NCBI GenBank assembly: GCA_009702405.1
Contig: WLIC01000008.1
Coordinates: forward strand, 1-10,861
Source of the DNA: Actinomycetota bacterium
GTDB lineage: Bacteria; Actinomycetota; Actinomycetes; Actinomycetales; Microbacteriaceae
Reading direction: 5' to 3'
DNA: 10,861 nt
In this document: positions 1 through 7,690 of the stretch, piece after piece
Position numbering within the stretch: position 1 is the stretch's first letter
Layout of the letters: each line of letters opens with the position of its first letter
Position numbers and translations under genes: made by a program
Notes under the pieces: model-generated
The model's database searches: none
Seen by the model: only the letters and a program-made list of their open reading frames with translations
Told to the model about the DNA's origin: nothing

Positions 1-75
1 GACGACAAGCCACTATCTATTGCTATGCGCGAGATCGTTTCAGGCGCTGTTGTAGCAGAAGACAAAGCCGAATAA
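1..75 (+). CDS. rpoZ: RNA polymerase omega subunit, 3' end only
   Basis: The window opens inside a reading frame of 24 codons that ends in TAA at 73-75. The peptide contains KPLSIAMREI, followed by a short tail (VSGAVVAEDKAE). This resembles the C-terminal end of actinobacterial RpoZ, where a K-P-L-S-I-A-x-R-E-I run is usual. Omega helps assemble RNA polymerase by binding the beta-prime subunit. The position just before coaBC supports the call, because gmk-rpoZ-coaBC-metK is a common actinobacterial order. The 5' part of the gene lies outside the window, so the start and the domain core cannot be judged. Only 14 bases separate it from coaBC, which suggests co-transcription. Confidence 0.75.
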   Translation, partial: DDKPLSIAMREIVSGAVVAEDKAE

Positions 76-89
76 CCAAAGAATTTACC

Positions 90-1283
90 TTGCGTATCCT
101 GGTTGGTATTACTGGCGGGATAGCGGCATACAAGTCCGCTTCCGTAATCCGTGGTTTCAACGAACTCGGACATGACGTTAAAGTTCTTCCTACTCAAAAC
201 GCGCTCAGATTTATTGGAGCAACAACACTAGAAGCTCTGTCTCACAACGTCGTTGACTCTGACCTATACACCGATGTCGACAATGTTAAACACATCGCGT
301 TAGCGCAAGAAGCTGACTTGATTGTTGTTGCACCGGCAACAGCATCCTTCCTTGCTAGATATGCTTCAGGTATCGCTGATGACCTACTTATGAATGTTCT
401 GCTGGCAACAAAGGCAAAAGTAGTCGTCGCTCCGGCCATGCACACTGAGATGTGGTTGCACCCAAGTACTACAGAGAATGTCGCAAAACTAAAAGCCAGG
501 GGAGTTCTAGTGATTGATCCAGACTCTGGTCGTCTAACTGGAAGTGACACCGGAGTTGGACGTTTGCCTGAACCTGAAGAGATTGTTCGAAAGTCTTTAT
601 CGTTCTATAACTCCGGGGCTGATCTTGCAGGAAGAAAAGTCCTTGTCGTAACTGGAGGAACTAGAGAACCAATCGATGCTGTCCGATTCATTGGAAATAG
701 CTCTTCTGGTAGGCAAGGCATTGCCTTAGCTGACGCAGCAACTGACAGAGGTGCTCAGGTTACTGTGATCGCGATAAACATCGGCTTTGATGTGAGTCGA
801 TTCAAGAACCTGCACACCGCTCACACGTTCTCTGATGTTGAATCTCTACTAAAACAACATTCACCTGACGCTGATCTAATTCTTATGCCAGCAGCCATCA
901 GCGACTACCGAGTTGAAAATCCTAGCCAAGATAAACTCCATAGAGCTGATTCCCCAACACTGGATCTGCATCTTGTAGCGAATGCAGACTTACTCTCTGG
1001 GTTAGTAAAAACTAGGGAAGAAAAGACCATTACTCAAGTAATCGTTGGATTTGCAGCTGAAGTTGTTGCAAGCCTAGAAGAACTAAAAGGGGTTGCTCAA
1101 AGCAAACTCTCTTCCAAAGGCGTTGATGTCATTGTTGCTAATGATGTGAGTCATGGCAAGACATTTGACGCAGACGACAACACAGTGCTTGTTATCGGGT
1201 CTAACGGGAATTCTGTAATGTATTCCGGCTCTAAGTACGAAGTTGCTAACGAAATCCTTGATTTCGTAAAGCCACTTCTCTAG
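90..1283 (+). CDS. coaBC: Bifunctional phosphopantothenoylcysteine decarboxylase / phosphopantothenate-cysteine ligase
   Basis: This cytoplasmic enzyme makes 4'-phosphopantetheine for coenzyme A: the CoaB half joins cysteine to 4'-phosphopantothenate and the CoaC half decarboxylates the product using FMN. The 397-residue length is normal for the fusion. The N-terminal flavoprotein domain (about 1-180) starts with ILVGITGGIAAYK and has the likely catalytic His68 (NVKHIALA) and PAMHTEMW at 115-122. The C-terminal ligase domain (about 182-397) has VVTGGTREPIDAVRFIGNSSSG, with Asn203 in the GNSSSG loop, and AAISDYR at 268-274, followed by Lys282. The start is TTG: no ATG or GTG precedes it after the rpoZ stop, and the family N-terminus begins here. 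No clear ribosome binding site is visible. The protein has no cysteine at all, so the flap cysteine used by the E. coli enzyme is absent (flap here GRLTGSDTGVGRLPE). Confidence 0.95.
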   Translation: MRILVGITGGIAAYKSASVIRGFNELGHDVKVLPTQNALRFIGATTLEALSHNVVDSDLYTDVDNVKHIALAQEADLIVVAPATASFLARYASGIADDLLMNVLLATKAKVVVAPAMHTEMWLHPSTTENVAKLKARGVLVIDPDSGRLTGSDTGVGRLPEPEEIVRKSLSFYNSGADLAGRKVLVVTGGTREPIDAVRFIGNSSSGRQGIALADAATDRGAQVTVIAINIGFDVSRFKNLHTAHTFSDVESLLKQHSPDADLILMPAAISDYRVENPSQDKLHRADSPTLDLHLVANADLLSGLVKTREEKTITQVIVGFAAEVVASLEELKGVAQSKLSSKGVDVIVANDVSHGKTFDADDNTVLVIGSNGNSVMYSGSKYEVANEILDFVKPLL

Positions 1284-1332
1284 TTTGGCTCTGTTTCTAG
1301 CACAACTAACAACCCTTGTCGGAGCACGGGGA

Positions 1333-1346
1333 TATACTTATCCTCT
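1333..1346 (+). promoter_or_regulatory. Possible -10 element for a leaderless metK transcript
   Basis: The 63-base gap between coaBC and metK (1284-1346) is the longest noncoding stretch in the window. It contains TATACT at 1333-1338, one mismatch from the TATAAT consensus, ending eight bases before the metK ATG. Transcription starting 7-9 bases past this hexamer would begin at or within two bases of the ATG. No convincing -35 hexamer lies at 16-19 bases spacing, and no Shine-Dalgarno sequence sits at a useful distance. I see no terminator hairpin in the gap. The call is inferred from hexamer and spacing only. Confidence 0.4.
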
Positions 1347-2540
1347 ATGAACGACTTGCGATACTTCACCTCTGAATCCGTTACTGAAGGACATCCAGAT
1401 AAAATCTGTGACCAGATCAGCGACGCTATTCTTGACGACCTTTTAAGACAAGATGCCTCGTCACGTGTTGCGGTAGAAACTCTTGTGACCACGGGGTTAG
1501 TCCATGTCGCTGGTGAAGTTACGACAGAAGGTTATGCCGAGATTCCTGACATCGTCAGATCTAAGCTTCTTGAAATTGGTTACAACTCTTCTGAGATTGG
1601 TTTTGATGGCAACAGTTGCGGAGTCTCTGTATCCATTGGAAAACAGTCAGCAGACATAGCTATGGGTGTTGACCTATCAACCGAAGCTCGAACACTAAGT
1701 CAGTCTGAGGAATATGACAAGCAAGGTGCAGGAGATCAAGGGTTGATGTTCGGCTTTGCTTGCAACGAAACCACTCAGCTCATGCCTTTACCAATCAAGA
1801 TTGCTCACACTCTTGCTGAGAAGCTCTCAGAGGTAAGACACCTTGGCAAAATAGGCTTCCTCAGGCCAGACGGCAAAACTCAGGTAACCGTGGGCTATGA
1901 GAATGGTAGGCCTGTGTCAGTTCAGACCGTTGTTCTTAGTACTCAACACAATCCAGGAGTCAGTCACTCTGACATCTCATCAGCGGTTTCTGAGTTGGTT
2001 ATCGCTCCAGTATTGGAGAGCTTTGACTTTGACATCGCTGATAGTGATGTGTTGATAAACCCAACCGGCCAGTTTGTTATTGGTGGACCGCAGGGCGATG
2101 CTGGACTAACAGGTAGAAAAATAATTGTTGACACATATGGTGGCTACGCCAGACACGGTGGTGGAGCTTTCAGTGGCAAGGATCCATCAAAGGTAGACCG
2201 ATCAGCTGCCTACGCAATGAGATGGGTTGCTAAGAACGTTGTTGCCGCTGGCTTGGCGGACAAAGTAGAGGTTCAGGTTGCTTACGCAATTGGCAAGGCA
2301 AGGCCTGTTGGTTTGTATGTTGAAACTTTCGGCACAAATACCGTTGATGAAAAGAATATTCAGAAGGCAATCGAAGAGGTATTTGACTTACGACCAAAGG
2401 CCATCATTGATCAACTTCAACTACTCCGGCCTATTTACTCTAAGACTGCTACTTACGGACACTTTGGTCGCGAACTAGCAGAATTCACTTGGGAAGCAAC
2501 GAACCGTGTTTCGGAGTTGCGTTCAGCTGCAGGGATCTAA
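1347..2540 (+). CDS. metK: S-adenosylmethionine synthase (methionine adenosyltransferase)
   Basis: MetK makes SAM from methionine and ATP, releasing phosphate and diphosphate; it acts in the cytoplasm, normally as a tetramer. The 397-residue length fits the bacterial family. The N-terminal signature [16 protein letters not shown] is at 8-23, the ATP-binding [15 protein letters not shown] at 127-141, and the phosphate-binding [16 protein letters not shown] at 271-286, preceded by DTYGGYARH. All main active-site motifs look intact. The ATG start puts the first motif at the usual distance from the N-terminus, and an AT-rich -10-like hexamer lies just upstream. The stop codon directly abuts the priA start region. 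SAM supply fits the downstream RsmB methyltransferase, although SAM has many users. No SAM riboswitch could fit in the short upstream gap. Confidence 0.98.
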   Translation: MNDLRYFTSESVTEGHPDKICDQISDAILDDLLRQDASSRVAVETLVTTGLVHVAGEVTTEGYAEIPDIVRSKLLEIGYNSSEIGFDGNSCGVSVSIGKQSADIAMGVDLSTEARTLSQSEEYDKQGAGDQGLMFGFACNETTQLMPLPIKIAHTLAEKLSEVRHLGKIGFLRPDGKTQVTVGYENGRPVSVQTVVLSTQHNPGVSHSDISSAVSELVIAPVLESFDFDIADSDVLINPTGQFVIGGPQGDAGLTGRKIIVDTYGGYARHGGGAFSGKDPSKVDRSAAYAMRWVAKNVVAAGLADKVEVQVAYAIGKARPVGLYVETFGTNTVDEKNIQKAIEEVFDLRPKAIIDQLQLLRPIYSKTATYGHFGRELAEFTWEATNRVSELRSAAGI

Positions 2541-2546
2541 TTGTCA

Positions 2547-4403
2547 ATGATTGCGGCAGTACGATTCGCCTCGCCTTTGCCCCAACTCGATCGTGAATAT
2601 GACTACCTGTTTAGCAGCGACATTGAACTGACTGTCGGATCTTTAGTAGAGGTTCCTTTCGGTTCAGGTAAGAAACCCAAACTTGGCATTGTGGTTGAAA
2701 TCAAATCCAGATCAGAGCATGCAGGTGAACTAGCAAGCGTGTCGAAGGTTGTGTCTGCGTTCCCACAAACATCACGCAGCGTTCTTGAACTCTGCTCATT
2801 GGTAGCTGCGCGTCAGGCTTCAACTTTTGGAGAGGTTCTTTCATTCGCGATTCCAAAACGCTTTGTAAGAGCGGAGAAGAACATAGAGCCGAAGTCACTC
2901 GAGAACATCCCAAGTGTTGAACGCAAGTCACTGCTTACAGATGCTTTGCAAGGGAATCAGAAGGTTCACTTCACTCCGCAGCTAATTTCGACTTCCAGCG
3001 GCATACCTGATTGGGCCATCGAGTTTGCAAACTCAGCCCTTCATTTTTTGCTCAAGGGTAAGAGTTCCCTAATCGTACTTCCTGACTACCGAGAAGTTAG
3101 GCACTTTGAACTCGCTCTTCAAATGCTTAACTTGGAGTCCTTTTCGGTTCGACATGTCAGCACAGACAGCGGCTCTGATCGTTACCGGAATCACATTCTC
3201 GCGAGCCTCTCAATAGCCATCAACTATGGCACTCGAACATCTTGCTTCACGCCAGCAAAGGATCTTGGTTTCATAGCTCTTTGGGATGATGGAGACGAAT
3301 CTCACATTGAACAGAGCTCACCCTATTGGAACTCACGTGATGTCTTGCTGCAACGCCAGCAAACAGAAAACACTCATCTAGTCATCTCTTCCTATTCGCC
3401 AAGCGCCGAGTCCCTACGTCTGATTGATTTAGGCTATTTGACTCCTCTTACTAATCCTGGTTCGCTTCCTCTGGTCAGAGTCACAGAGAGTTTCACGCGT
3501 TTAGATGACGAAACTTTTGGGTTGATATCGAAAAAGGTTAGTGAGCGAAAGCCAGTTCTTATTCAAATCGCGAATTCAGGTTGGGCAAGCGCTATTGCCT
3601 GCAGCAAGTGCAAGGAATTACGAAAGTGCCCTAACTGTAATAGCGGTATTTGGATAGATCCTTCGGGTCTCTACCGATGCAGAATTTGCAAGCAGGTCGA
3701 TTCGCTACCTGCATGTGATTGTGGAAGTTCAAACACTCGTCCAGTACGAATTGGTGCCACAGCTATTGCGGACCAACTGCGACGCAGTTTTCCTGATGCC
3801 GAGGTTCTGGAATCGAGTGGGGATAACCCTCTTGTATCGACAACAGCATCAGCAGTGCTAGTTGTTGCAACACCAGGAGCCGAACCCGATGTTGCTGGTG
3901 GTTACGACTTGGTTGTTGTATCTGATGCAGCTCAGATGATTGGAGCTCCTCGCCTAAAAGCATTAGAGAAGGCAGTTGGAAGTTGGGCAAATGCCATTTC
4001 TAAAGGCTCTCAGAACTGTGTAGTTATTTTTGTAGGGATTTCAGGAGTCCTCGCCGAACAGCTCAAGAATCTTGATTTCAAGGCAATAGTGAGGGCTGAC
4101 TTCCAGGATCGACTAAGTCTCGGCTTGCCACCTAGCACTCGAGTTGCATCAGTATCTGTTAGCAATAAAGCTGATTTCCAGGAACTAAAACTTGGGCTAG
4201 AAGAGAGCTCTTTATTCCAAAGATTAAAGTTTCTACCTAGCGCCGACCACTTAACTCTCGTGGTGGATTATCAGTACGCTGACGGGCTTGCGTTTGCTCA
4301 ATTACTGACTGCGCTGACTAGCAAACTGACGGGTCAAAGTAAGCATAAAAAGCCTGGCGAACGTGTTTACCGAATCAATATGGATGACAGCAAAGTAATC
4401 TAG
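2547..4403 (+). CDS. priA: Primosomal protein N' (PriA), actinobacterial form without helicase motifs
   Basis: PriA recognises stalled or repaired replication forks and helps reload the replicative helicase. The N-terminal fork-binding domain is recognisable (VRFASPLPQLDREYDY, then GSLVEVPFGSGKKPKLGIVVE). A zinc-binding insert follows, with Cys352, 355, 361, 364, 378, 381, 390 and 392 counted from the ATG; the last pair is spaced CxC, not the usual CxxC. The C-terminal part has VVATPGAEP and RLSLGLPPSTR, as in other actinobacterial PriA proteins. The Walker A loop (GxTGSGKT) is missing, and the DEEH-type Walker B is replaced by WDDGDESH, so the protein probably lacks ATP-driven helicase activity, as known for Actinobacteria. 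An in-frame TTG at 2541, right after the metK stop and five bases past AGGGA, is an alternative start. Do not confuse it with phosphoribosyl isomerase A, also called PriA. Confidence 0.9.
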   Translation: MIAAVRFASPLPQLDREYDYLFSSDIELTVGSLVEVPFGSGKKPKLGIVVEIKSRSEHAGELASVSKVVSAFPQTSRSVLELCSLVAARQASTFGEVLSFAIPKRFVRAEKNIEPKSLENIPSVERKSLLTDALQGNQKVHFTPQLISTSSGIPDWAIEFANSALHFLLKGKSSLIVLPDYREVRHFELALQMLNLESFSVRHVSTDSGSDRYRNHILASLSIAINYGTRTSCFTPAKDLGFIALWDDGDESHIEQSSPYWNSRDVLLQRQQTENTHLVISSYSPSAESLRLIDLGYLTPLTNPGSLPLVRVTESFTRLDDETFGLISKKVSERKPVLIQIANSGWASAIACSKCKELRKCPNCNSGIWIDPSGLYRCRICKQVDSLPACDCGSSNTRPVRIGATAIADQLRRSFPDAEVLESSGDNPLVSTTASAVLVVATPGAEPDVAGGYDLVVVSDAAQMIGAPRLKALEKAVGSWANAISKGSQNCVVIFVGISGVLAEQLKNLDFKAIVRADFQDRLSLGLPPSTRVASVSVSNKADFQELKLGLEESSLFQRLKFLPSADHLTLVVDYQYADGLAFAQLLTALTSKLTGQSKHKKPGERVYRINMDDSKVI

Positions 4404-4423
4404 TTGAGAGACATTGGGAGACC

Positions 4424-5347
4424 ATGAAGATATTGTTTGCTGGAACTCCTGCCATCGCAGTTGAGGTGCTAGAGGGATTGCTGCAGTCTGGCCACGAAGT
4501 TGTTGGCATTCTGACTAGAGAGCAAGCTCCCGTTGGGCGTAAAAAAGTATTAACACCTTCACCCGTCTCGAAGCGGGGCACCGAACTAGGTATACCTGTC
4601 ATTGAAGCAAACAAAATCTCTTCAGGTGTTCTAGATGTCATCGCTAGTTTTGGAGCGGATCTTGCAGTGGTGGTTGCGTACGGTGTGATTCTAAAGAAAG
4701 AAGCGCTGGACGCTCTGCCAATGGGATGGTTCAACCTACACTTCAGCGTCTTACCTAAATGGAGAGGTGCCGCTCCTGTTCAGAGATCTATTGAAGCAGG
4801 AGATACAGAAACTGGTGTGACTTTATTCAAACTGGATGAAGGCATGGATTCTGGTCCGATTGTTGCGATTGCACCGGCTCTTATTCACCCAAACGAAACC
4901 GCAGATGACTTATTGGAACGTCTAGGCAAGGTCTCAGTTTCGCTAATAAACGCTGAATTGCCTGGCATCTACGCTGGCACGGCCAAACTCACACCTCAAA
5001 CTGGTGCACCAACTTTTGCGACAAAGCCAAGTCGGCAGGATGCAAAGCTAGACTTCAAGCTTTCAGCCAAGGTACTTGATAACAAAGTAAGAGCTATGAA
5101 TAGTGAACCTATGGCTTGGTGCCACATCGGAGAGGACACAATTCGCATTATTGAGACCTCGCAATTCAGTGGATCGCCTTCAACTGAAACTCAAGTTGGA
5201 GAAGTACTTCTTCATGAGAACAAGGTTTTGGTTAGTAGTGGTTCAAACACTTGGCTTGAGCTTTTACGAGTTCAACCAAGTTCCAAGAATGAAATGTCAG
5301 CGCGAGACTGGCTAAATGGTAAAAACGGTTCGGTTGTACTTAGTTGA
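4424..5347 (+). CDS. fmt: Methionyl-tRNA formyltransferase
   Basis: Fmt transfers a formyl group from 10-formyltetrahydrofolate to the methionine on initiator tRNA, preparing it for bacterial translation initiation. The 307-residue length is typical. The N-terminal formyltransferase domain (about 1-180) starts MKILFAGTP. It has GRKKVLTPSPV at 38-48, and NLHFSVLPKWRGAAPVQ with Asn104 and His106; Asp142 in LDEGMDSGP completes the catalytic triad. The C-terminal tRNA-binding domain (about 205-307) includes KVRAMNSEPMAWC. A GGGAG at 4416-4420 sits three bases before the ATG, close for a ribosome binding site. priA ends 20 bases upstream. The stop codon overlaps the TTG start of rsmB, so the two are probably translationally coupled. 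Confidence 0.97.
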   Translation: MKILFAGTPAIAVEVLEGLLQSGHEVVGILTREQAPVGRKKVLTPSPVSKRGTELGIPVIEANKISSGVLDVIASFGADLAVVVAYGVILKKEALDALPMGWFNLHFSVLPKWRGAAPVQRSIEAGDTETGVTLFKLDEGMDSGPIVAIAPALIHPNETADDLLERLGKVSVSLINAELPGIYAGTAKLTPQTGAPTFATKPSRQDAKLDFKLSAKVLDNKVRAMNSEPMAWCHIGEDTIRIIETSQFSGSPSTETQVGEVLLHENKVLVSSGSNTWLELLRVQPSSKNEMSARDWLNGKNGSVVLS

Positions 5348-6705
5348 GAATTCCTATATCTTCCCGAAGTGTTGCTCTTGAGCTTTTAAACAAAGTCACT
5401 CATGAGGACAGCTATGCGAACCTGGTGATGCCTGCTTTGTTGGATGCAGCAAAACTTGAAACCCGTGACGCGGCTTTCGCCCAAGAGTTAGCTTTCTCAA
5501 CTCTGCGCTGGCAACTCACCTATGACGCGATTCTCGACACTGTTAGTTCGAGACCAGTCAATGAGATCGATGCAATTGCTTTGAATGCTCTCAGACTCGG
5601 TTGTCATCAACTTTTGCAAATGCGAGTGCCAGCGCACGCAGCCCTGAATGAAACTGTTCAACTTATTCGTTATGCATGTGGGGAGAAGATGGTTGGCTTT
5701 GCCAATGGTCTCTTGCGAAGAGTCAGTGAGAAAACATTTGAACAATGGCTGACTGTTATCGAAGCCAAGGCCAGCTCCGAAGTCGAGAGGCTATCGTTGC
5801 GTTACAGTCATCCGCAGTGGATTGTTCGAGCACTGCAGCAGAGTTTGCGCACCGATAGCAGAGACGATGAAATAGAAGACTTGCTACGTATCAATAACGT
5901 TCCGGCCCTTGTAAACCTGGTTGCATTACCAGGGCTTAGCGCTAGAGAAGACTTCACTGAACTGAGCGAGAGCGATAATCGTTACAGCCCATTCGGTTTC
6001 ACACTCGACTCAGGTAATCCAGCAGACCTAGTTGAAGTAAAGACTGGATCCGTGAGAGTTCAAGACGAAGGTTCTCAGTTAGCAGCTCTAGCGCTAGCAA
6101 GTTTCCGGGATATCTCAAAGGAAGAGAGTTGGCTCGATTTATGTGCTGGACCAGGCGGTAAGGCTGCATTACTGGCTTCTATTGCTGAGATTGAAAGTGT
6201 TTCACTAGTTGCTAACGAAGTGCAACCACATCGCGCGAAGCTTGTTAGCCAATCTCTGAAAGCATTTCCAAATGTAAAAGTAACTATCGAAGACGGTAGG
6301 AACTTTGGCGATAAGCCAAACATGTTCGACAGGATTCTTGTTGACGCACCTTGCACAGGTTTAGGTGCACTTCGAAGAAGACCTGAGGCAAGATGGCGTA
6401 AGTCAGCCGAGGATCTCAAGACCCTCACTGCTTTGCAGTTAGAGTTGTTACAGAGCGCTTATGCTGCACTAAAGCCAGGTGGATTACTTCTATATGTGAC
6501 TTGTTCACCTCATCTATCTGAAACAACAGCGGTCATCGAAAAGGCAATCAAGCAACTAGATGTTAAGGTTCTTGATCTAACAGCTCTGATGAATGAGCGG
6601 TACATGGGCGGCACTCTACCTGCCAATAGGAAGACTGTTCAGCTATACACAGACCGTGACAACACTGACTGCATGTTCATGGCCATGCTCACCAAAGAGG
6701 CCTAG
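5344..6705 (+). CDS. rsmB: 16S rRNA (cytosine-967-C5)-methyltransferase, RsmB/Fmu/Sun family
   Basis: RsmB methylates C5 of a cytosine in 16S rRNA (C967 in E. coli) using SAM. The 453 residues include an N-terminal NusB-like RNA-binding domain (about 1-140, with ALELLNKV and VPAHAALNETVQL) and a C-terminal Rossmann-type methyltransferase domain. Visible motifs are the SAM-binding LDLCAGPGGKAALLAS at 264-279, VDAPCTGLGALRRRPEARW with Cys337 (motif IV), and VTCSPHLSET with Cys387 (motif VI, the expected nucleophile). Both family cysteines are present. The start is TTG, overlapping the fmt stop as TTGA at 5344-5347. The next in-frame methionine is residue 29, which would cut off the conserved ALELL segment, so the TTG is well supported. 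No ribosome binding site is seen, in line with coupling to fmt. Confidence 0.95.
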   Translation: MRIPISSRSVALELLNKVTHEDSYANLVMPALLDAAKLETRDAAFAQELAFSTLRWQLTYDAILDTVSSRPVNEIDAIALNALRLGCHQLLQMRVPAHAALNETVQLIRYACGEKMVGFANGLLRRVSEKTFEQWLTVIEAKASSEVERLSLRYSHPQWIVRALQQSLRTDSRDDEIEDLLRINNVPALVNLVALPGLSAREDFTELSESDNRYSPFGFTLDSGNPADLVEVKTGSVRVQDEGSQLAALALASFRDISKEESWLDLCAGPGGKAALLASIAEIESVSLVANEVQPHRAKLVSQSLKAFPNVKVTIEDGRNFGDKPNMFDRILVDAPCTGLGALRRRPEARWRKSAEDLKTLTALQLELLQSAYAALKPGGLLLYVTCSPHLSETTAVIEKAIKQLDVKVLDLTALMNERYMGGTLPANRKTVQLYTDRDNTDCMFMAMLTKEA

Positions 6706-6710
6706 GGGAT

Positions 6711-6722
6711 TAGGGTTAATTC
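6711..6722 (+). promoter_or_regulatory. Probable -10 element for leaderless rpe mRNA
   Basis: TAGGGT at 6711-6716 is a common form of the actinobacterial -10 hexamer (TANNNT). It ends exactly six bases before the rpe ATG, so transcription would start at or next to the A of the start codon. The gap after rsmB is only 17 bases and holds no good Shine-Dalgarno sequence at usable spacing for this ATG. No clear -35 is visible. The same spacing recurs before hisE and trpE, which strengthens the call. Confidence 0.5.
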
Positions 6723-7385
6723 ATGGACATCAGGATTCAGCCGAGCATTCTCAGCGCAGATTTCGCTAACTTTGAGCGGGATTTCGACTCAATCTCTGCA
6801 GCCGATGGCATTCACGTCGATGTGATGGATGGTCATTTTGTCCCAAACATGACTTTCGGTCCACCGATGGTCAAGCGGATGCAAGAAATAGCCAAGTTAC
6901 CGCTAGATGTTCACCTGATGATTGAGAATCCAGATCACTGGGCACCTGTCTATGCTGCTCTTGGAGTCTTCTCGGTAACCTTTCACTTTGAAGCCTGTAA
7001 AGACCCAGTAGCAACTGCTAAGGCCATTAAAGCTATGGGTTCGCGTGCAGGAATCGCGATCAAACCCGGAACACCAGTTTCAAAGATTGAGGCGATTATC
7101 AGCGAATTTGATCAGGTGCTTGTCATGTCTGTGGAGCCTGGCTTTGGCGGGCAGTCGTTCATCCAAGGCAGTCTCGACAAGATTGCATCAGTTCATGAGT
7201 TGATTCAGTCCACGAGTCCAGATACCTGGCTTCAAGTAGATGGTGGTATCGACGAGGCGAACATTGCTCAAGTTGCTGCTGCCGGTGCTAACACTTTTGT
7301 AGCTGGCAGTGCAGTATTCAAAAGTTCAGATCGTAATGCACAAATCAATTTGCTTAGAGAGCTTGCACTAGCTGCTCACCACTAG
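6723..7385 (+). CDS. rpe: Ribulose-phosphate 3-epimerase
   Basis: Rpe interconverts D-ribulose-5-phosphate and D-xylulose-5-phosphate in the pentose phosphate pathway. The 220-residue protein is a complete TIM barrel of normal length. It shows QPSILSADF at the N-terminus, HVDVMDGHFVPN with metal ligands His31 and Asp33, DVHLMIENP with His64, MSVEPGFGGQSF at 135-146, and QVDGGI with Asp173. All four expected metal ligands are present, and the two aspartates are the acid/base pair known in the family. The ATG is preceded by a -10-like hexamer at a leaderless distance. The gene sits between rsmB and the histidine genes; by inference it links ribose-5-phosphate supply to PRPP use by HisG. Confidence 0.97.
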   Translation: MDIRIQPSILSADFANFERDFDSISAADGIHVDVMDGHFVPNMTFGPPMVKRMQEIAKLPLDVHLMIENPDHWAPVYAALGVFSVTFHFEACKDPVATAKAIKAMGSRAGIAIKPGTPVSKIEAIISEFDQVLVMSVEPGFGGQSFIQGSLDKIASVHELIQSTSPDTWLQVDGGIDEANIAQVAAAGANTFVAGSAVFKSSDRNAQINLLRELALAAHH

Positions 7386-7415
7386 CCATGTATAGCCAAG
7401 TCCAGTAAAATGGCT
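7383..7415 (+). repeat. Short AGCCA repeats around the hisE promoter
   Basis: TAGCCA occurs at 7383-7388 (overlapping the rpe stop codon) and again at 7393-7398, ten bases apart, about one helical turn. An inverted copy lies at 7410-7415: ATGGCT is the exact reverse complement of AGCCAT at 7384-7389. The copies flank and partly overlap the putative -10 of hisE. This is the layout of a possible operator, but the words are only 5-6 bases long and could arise by chance. Confidence 0.25.
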
Positions 7416-7417
7416 TG
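7406..7417 (+). promoter_or_regulatory. Probable -10 element for leaderless hisE mRNA
   Basis: TAAAAT at 7406-7411 is a good -10 hexamer ending six bases before the hisE ATG at 7418. This would put the transcription start on the A of the ATG. The 32-base gap after rpe has no Shine-Dalgarno sequence and no terminator hairpin. No consensus -35 was found. The placement favours ATG 7418 over the TTG at 7415 as the start of hisE. Confidence 0.55.
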
Positions 7418-7681
7418 ATGAAGACCTTTGAATCGCTTTACGCTGAAATCCTAACTAAGACTGAAGCGAACCCATCAACCTCAAATACTGCTCAGCTGCT
7501 AGAGGCTGGAGTTCATGAGATTGGTAAGAAGGTTGTTGAAGAGGCAGCTGAGGTCTGGATGGCTGCCGAGTTCCAGAGCAAAGATGATCTGGCATTAGAG
7601 ATAAGTCAACTTATTTACCACCTACAAGTTTTGATGGTTGCCAAAGGCGTCAGCATCGAAGACATCCAAGCAAAATTTTAG
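7418..7681 (+). CDS. hisE: Phosphoribosyl-ATP pyrophosphohydrolase
   Basis: HisE removes pyrophosphate from phosphoribosyl-ATP to give phosphoribosyl-AMP, the second histidine step. The 87-residue protein is a stand-alone HisE with the all-alpha MazG-like fold, not fused to HisI as in many other bacteria. Its core GKKVVEEAAEVWMAAE carries the acidic metal-binding helix, and EISQLIYHLQVLM is the second helix; both closely match the actinobacterial type. The TTG directly before the ATG could add one residue, but the leaderless promoter spacing favours the ATG. hisG begins nine bases after the stop, and the hisG ribosome binding site overlaps this stop codon, so the two are almost certainly one transcript. 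Confidence 0.95.
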   Translation: MKTFESLYAEILTKTEANPSTSNTAQLLEAGVHEIGKKVVEEAAEVWMAAEFQSKDDLALEISQLIYHLQVLMVAKGVSIEDIQAKF

Positions 7682-7690
7682 GAAGAAATC
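7680..7690 (+). promoter_or_regulatory. Ribosome binding site of hisG
   Basis: AGGAAG at 7680-7685 lies five bases before the hisG ATG and overlaps the hisE stop codon (TAG at 7679-7681). It is one of the few clear Shine-Dalgarno sequences in the window. It fits an internal operon gene, whereas the genes with promoter-like hexamers next to their ATG lack one. Confidence 0.6.

Noticed and set aside
242..550. Open minus-strand frame inside coaBC; similar antisense frames lie inside priA, fmt, rsmB, hisF and trpE
   Set aside because: They lie opposite well-supported genes, show no recognisable domain or conserved motif, and are explained by the codon structure of the sense strand.
1284..1346. 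SAM riboswitch or terminator before metK
   Set aside because: The 63-base gap is too short for the common SAM riboswitches plus an expression platform, and no strong stem followed by a T run is present.
2278..2478. Second plus-strand frame inside the 3' part of metK (and one at 5103-5315 inside fmt)
   Set aside because: Out-of-frame shadows of intact conserved genes, with no family resemblance and no start signal of their own.
6703..6716. TAGGGG and TAGGGT repeated eight bases apart before rpe
   Set aside because: The first copy includes the rsmB stop codon, and two short G-rich words are weak evidence for a binding site; only the second is kept as a -10 candidate.
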